From assembly GCA_034430335.1 (NCBI GenBank), contig DAOUES010000072.1:1-16511 (forward strand): DNA of 16,511 nucleotides, read 5' to 3'. Below, in pieces: positions 13,788 through 16,511 of this stretch. The translations under genes and the position numbers were made by a program. A model generated the notes under the pieces. The model had not been told where the DNA came from and made no database searches. It saw only the letters and a program-made list of their open reading frames with translations. How positions within the stretch are numbered: position 1 is the stretch's first letter; every line of letters starts with the position of its first letter. Origin of the DNA: JAFGOY01 sp034430335 (GTDB taxonomy: Bacteria > Chloroflexota > Anaerolineae > Aggregatilineales > UBA3940).

Positions 13788-15593
13788 ACTCATCATTCGC
13801 GTAATGGAAAAGCAGTTTTCGGAATTTCGGAAGCCAGTGCGAGATAGACCTCAGGTGACAAGCCCAGGAGTTCAAGAATGCGCGTCTGCAAGGGCGTCAA
13901 AGGCGTGAGATGGCGCAGCACACGGTCTGGGAAGTCAATCGTCGTCAAACAGATGTGGTTGAATGCGTTCAGCAGGCGCTTGACGGTCGGTTTCGCGGTA
14001 CCCTGACGTGGATTCTGCGGGAAGAGGCCGGTCAATTCTTCCTGGTTGGCGTGCAGTTGGCGGCGCACGACGAACTCAATCAGGGTCAGCAGCCGCACGG
14101 CCAGGATCAACAGGTGGGTCAGACCGGCAATCTGGTCATCGCGTTTGACGTAGAGGGGCGCGATGGACAACGGCGCGCCTTTGAGCAGGCCGAAGTCGTT
14201 TTCGATGAGGGACTGATGGCGATAGGTCAACACGGCGTGGGTGAAGGGCAAATGTGTGAGCGGTGCATTGGTCGCGTAGGTGCGCCAGCCGAACGTGCGC
14301 TGCTGGTCGGCAATCGCTTGCGCATCGCGCGTGACTGCCGTGATCTGGCAGCGAACGTGCTCGACGATGCGCTGCGGACGGTCCGCGCTGCCGCGCCCGC
14401 GACCCACAAACCGGGTTTCCTGCTCAACCTGCCGTTCATAATCATAGGCCAGCAGGCCCTCGACCCCATGCGCTTTGAGAATCGCACCGGCAGCCTGATG
14501 CAGCGCTGCTTCCTCAACGATCTGGCGTTTGCCACGCCCGCGCGGCGGGGTCAGCGCCAGCAGCTTCGCTTCCGCCGAGGCCAGACGCTCCTCCAATCCG
14601 CGCACCAGCTGCGCCGCGTGCGCTGGCGAGCGCGTCACCAGCACGCGCTCATCCCACGCGACTGTTTCGCCTGCCAGTACATCCTCGCGCGGTCGCGTGA
14701 ACTCATAGCCTTCGGCCAGCAGCGTCGTCCCGTCTGGCCCGTACACCGGGGTCAGTTCCCGACCATCCAGCCCGGCCTCGATCCAGGCGGGCATCTGCTG
14801 CGCGGTTTCGCCCGTCATCGCCAACGGCGTCAGGTAATAATGCTCCAGCGCCTGGACCTGCGCGCGTGTCGCCAGCGCGCTCATCTTCGCATCTCCCACA
14901 AACAACAGGCCCTTGCGCGCCAGGATCGCATCGGCGCGCTCGATGATCGGCACGTAGAGCGGGTCATCGGCCTGTTCGCCCGACACCACGTCACTCGCCA
15001 CCACCATGCCCAGCGGGTCCAGCGTCGCCAGCATCAGCTTGACCTGTCGCAGCAGCGGGTCGTCCTTGCTGTAGCCGAACTGCATCAACCCCGCCTCGGT
15101 TTCGGCGTGGTAGCCCGACACGGTTGTGGCGTCTACCCGCACCACTTCGCGCTCCAACGCATACACACGCACCGTCTGCGCGCCCAGGTCGGCCTCAATC
15201 GCCTGCCAGTATTCCGGCTTACTCAGATGCCGCAGCACGATGCTCAACCGGTCGTCGGTGAAATCCGTGTCGCGGATCGTCAGGCCGGTCACCTGTTCCA
15301 GCGTGTACTGCGCTTGCGCCACCCACTCGCGCACCGTCACTTTGCGATGGTCGCCCTGCGACACGATGTGTGCCAGCCAGATGCACGTCACCCAGCCCCA
15401 GCTCATCCCTTCTTCCAGCGGGTGCCGGGTCAGGTGGCGATCCAGTATCTCTGGCAGCCCCATCTGCTTCATCACTTCCAGCAGCAGGACGAAATCGTCA
15501 ATCCGTTCCGTTGTGATCGTCAGTTCGTTTTCCATGTCTCAAGCTTGCCACGGAATTCGTTTTTTGCCCATCTCGATTACGCGAATGGTGAGT
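13788..15593 (-). mobile_element. Complete insertion sequence, IS1634-like (IS4 superfamily), 1806 bp
   Basis: Terminal inverted repeats of 21 bp, 19 identical, are at 13788-13808 and 15573-15593, with shared core CATTCGCGTAAT. ATTT stands immediately outside both ends (13784-13787 and 15594-15597), consistent with a 4-bp target duplication, although one or two of these bases could belong to the repeats. The single transposase gene fills the element and its stop codon lies inside the left terminal repeat. It has inserted between the outer arm and the inner foldback of composite repeat B. Confidence 0.85.
13793..15535 (-). CDS. IS1634-family-like DDE transposase
   Basis: 580 residues from ATG 15535 to a TGA at 13793-13795 within the IS end. 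This class of transposase cuts and pastes the element through an RNase H-like DDE site. Candidate catalytic residues are Asp135 (VVRVDATTVSG), Asp215 (LLFVGDAKMS) and Glu445 (YRHQSLIENDFGLLK), with a long beta-strand insertion between the second and third as in the IS4 superfamily. The IS4 signature Y-x2-R-x3-E-x6-K reads Y438, Q441, E445, K452, so the Arg is replaced by Gln. No frameshift or stop interrupts the frame, so it may be active. The ribosome site is weak, as is common for transposases. Confidence 0.9.
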   Translation of the reverse strand: MENELTITTERIDDFVLLLEVMKQMGLPEILDRHLTRHPLEEGMSWGWVTCIWLAHIVSQGDHRKVTVREWVAQAQYTLEQVTGLTIRDTDFTDDRLSIVLRHLSKPEYWQAIEADLGAQTVRVYALEREVVRVDATTVSGYHAETEAGLMQFGYSKDDPLLRQVKLMLATLDPLGMVVASDVVSGEQADDPLYVPIIERADAILARKGLLFVGDAKMSALATRAQVQALEHYYLTPLAMTGETAQQMPAWIEAGLDGRELTPVYGPDGTTLLAEGYEFTRPREDVLAGETVAWDERVLVTRSPAHAAQLVRGLEERLASAEAKLLALTPPRGRGKRQIVEEAALHQAAGAILKAHGVEGLLAYDYERQVEQETRFVGRGRGSADRPQRIVEHVRCQITAVTRDAQAIADQQRTFGWRTYATNAPLTHLPFTHAVLTYRHQSLIENDFGLLKGAPLSIAPLYVKRDDQIAGLTHLLILAVRLLTLIEFVVRRQLHANQEELTGLFPQNPRQGTAKPTVKRLLNAFNHICLTTIDFPDRVLRHLTPLTPLQTRILELLGLSPEVYLALASEIPKTAFPLRE

Positions 15594-15597
15594 ATTT

Positions 15598-15742
15598 ATC
15601 CGCGAATTACGCCAATTACGCTAATTATTTCTATAGTTGAGCAGGTAATGAAAAAACTTGAAGCTGTTGAGAAATCGCTTCAAGTTTTTTATGTCGATCT
15701 GTATGAAGATTTAAAATTCGTGTAATTCGCGCAATTCGCGGA
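15598..15742. repeat. Inner foldback of composite repeat B
   Basis: Arms ATCCGCGAATTACGCCAATT (from 15598) and the matching right arm ending near 15742 are homologous to 11628-11773 in the same orientation. The central hairpin is AAAACTTGAA-N16-TTCAAGTTTT (15653-15688), and its 16-nt loop is inverted relative to copy A. Any peptide read through it is not credible as a gene. Confidence 0.8.
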
Positions 15743-15756
15743 CCGAATTTGTTTTT

Positions 15757-15775
15757 ATCTGTGTTATCTGTGGAT
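15757..15775. repeat. Right outer arm of composite repeat B
   Basis: ATCTGTGTTATCTGTGGAT, the inverted partner of 13756-13783 and homologue of 11776-11796. TGTGGATAA at 15769-15777 is a perfect reverse DnaA-box 9-mer. It ends 8 nt before the stop of the protease gene. Confidence 0.75.
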
Positions 15776-15782
15776 AAATTCC

Positions 15783-16511
15783 CTAAACCAGCCAGCCGAT
15801 CACCGCTGCGGCCAGCGGCGCGGCGTCGGCGACCAGCGGGCGCGGCGTGAAGATCAGCACGAACACGACCAGCATCAGCACGCCCAGCGCCTTGCGGCGC
15901 GAATCAAGCTCGGTGATCTCGTCGAGCACCGGGGCGTGACGCTTGAACAGGAAGACCATCATCAAAATGAGCAGCCACCAGCCGCTCCACCCGATCCCCA
16001 GGTCGACGATCCCCAGGTCGGCGAGCGTGCCCGCGATCGCGCTGATCGACAGCACGGCGATGATCGGCCAGCGGGCCGCCGCCGCTTTCTCCCCGAACAA
16101 ACCATACATCACGTGCCCGCCGTCCAACTGCCCGATCGGGAACAGGTTCAGCGCCGTCACCAGGAACCCGGCCCAGGCCGCGAACGCGACCGGGTGTACC
16201 CACACGTCCCGATCCCCATCCGGCAGAATTTCCCCGAAGACCACGTATTTCAATCCCAGGTAAGCCAGCGAATTGCCCTCGTGGATGATCCCGATCTGCA
16301 CCCCGTCGGGAACATCGGCCAGGACTTCTTCGGCGGTGGCAATGTGTGACAGCCCCAACCCGATCAGCATCACCGGCACGGCGACGATCAGCCCGGCCAG
16401 CGGCCCGGCGATCCCGATGTCGAACTGCACCCGGCGGTTGGGAGCCGGTTCGCGCATCGCGATCACCGCGCCGAGCGTCCCCAGGATGTGGATCGGCAGG
16501 GGGATGAAGAA
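15783..16511 (-). CDS. M50/site-2-type intramembrane metalloprotease, 5' part beyond window
   Basis: The reverse strand is open from the right edge to the stop at 15783 (242 codons). The first residues seen, FFIPLPIHILGTLGAVIAMR, then RRVQFDIGIAGPLAGL, match the conserved region that follows the HExxH helix in site-2-protease relatives. The second zinc-ligand motif is ALNLFPIGQLDGGHVMYGLFG, with Asp in LDGGH. The HExxH motif itself must lie beyond the edge. Several further membrane spans follow, the last near the C-terminus (VLMLVVFVLIF). Such enzymes cut membrane proteins within the bilayer, often to release regulators. The ATG near 16457 and GTG at 16466 are internal codons, not starts. Composite repeat B begins 8 nt after the stop. 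Confidence 0.9.
   Translation of the reverse strand, partial: FFIPLPIHILGTLGAVIAMREPAPNRRVQFDIGIAGPLAGLIVAVPVMLIGLGLSHIATAEEVLADVPDGVQIGIIHEGNSLAYLGLKYVVFGEILPDGDRDVWVHPVAFAAWAGFLVTALNLFPIGQLDGGHVMYGLFGEKAAAARWPIIAVLSISAIAGTLADLGIVDLGIGWSGWWLLILMMVFLFKRHAPVLDEITELDSRRKALGVLMLVVFVLIFTPRPLVADAAPLAAAVIGWLV

Noticed and set aside
13910..15640. Long open frame on the forward strand opposite the transposase
   Set aside because: Antisense shadow of the transposase; no ribosome site, composition dominated by Arg, Gln and His.

Overview
The window comes from a GC-rich bacterial chromosome, most likely a member of the Chloroflexota (Anaerolineae-like). This is an inference from the gene mix: a caspase-family protein with a membrane anchor, a PknB-type kinase with a C-terminal multi-pass domain, a site-2-protease-type M50 peptidase and an IS1634-type transposase. 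Frequent GTG/TTG starts and many short structured intergenic repeats fit the same picture. No rRNA or tRNA genes and no CRISPR array are visible.

Layout. 1-1295 (-): a caspase-like protein, cut by the left edge, with HEAT-like repeats, a membrane anchor and perhaps a formylglycine-generating-enzyme-type domain beyond the edge. 1476-2566 (+): a small operon of a six-span membrane protein and a winged-helix regulator, behind a good sigma-70 promoter and a palindromic operator candidate. 2731-3168 (-): a Cys-rich lipoprotein. 3388-3795 (+): a small DUF4177-like membrane protein. 3796-4378: no convincing protein gene, but hairpins, palindromes, a strong promoter with a LexA-type box at its expected start, and a short structured RNA candidate ending in a terminator. 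4379-5617 (+): a complete orphan phage-type terminase large subunit between inverted copies of a 54-bp repeat. 5942-7498 (-): the Ser/Thr kinase. 7577-7718: a MITE-like element. 7798-7881: a decayed fragment of the kinase membrane domain, joined to the end of an N4/N6 DNA methyltransferase (7878-9200, -). 9398-11405 (-): an operon of an SCP2-domain protein and a HemL-like class III aminotransferase. 11900-13750 (+): typA/bipA. 13788-15593: a complete IS element. 15783-16511 (-): an M50/site-2 protease, cut by the right edge.

The genes do not form one pathway; they are housekeeping and signalling genes in a region heavily loaded with repeats. The repeats give the most informative signals. Two composite foldback repeats flank typA. 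Their arms are built of 9-nt units and carry perfect DnaA-box 9-mers; the centre of one copy is inverted relative to the other, and the IS has inserted into one of them. No single feature proves a new defence or regulatory system. The candidates most worth checking are the LexA-box/structured-RNA locus at 3935-4069, the repeat-bracketed orphan terminase, the caspase fusion and the methyltransferase/kinase-remnant junction.
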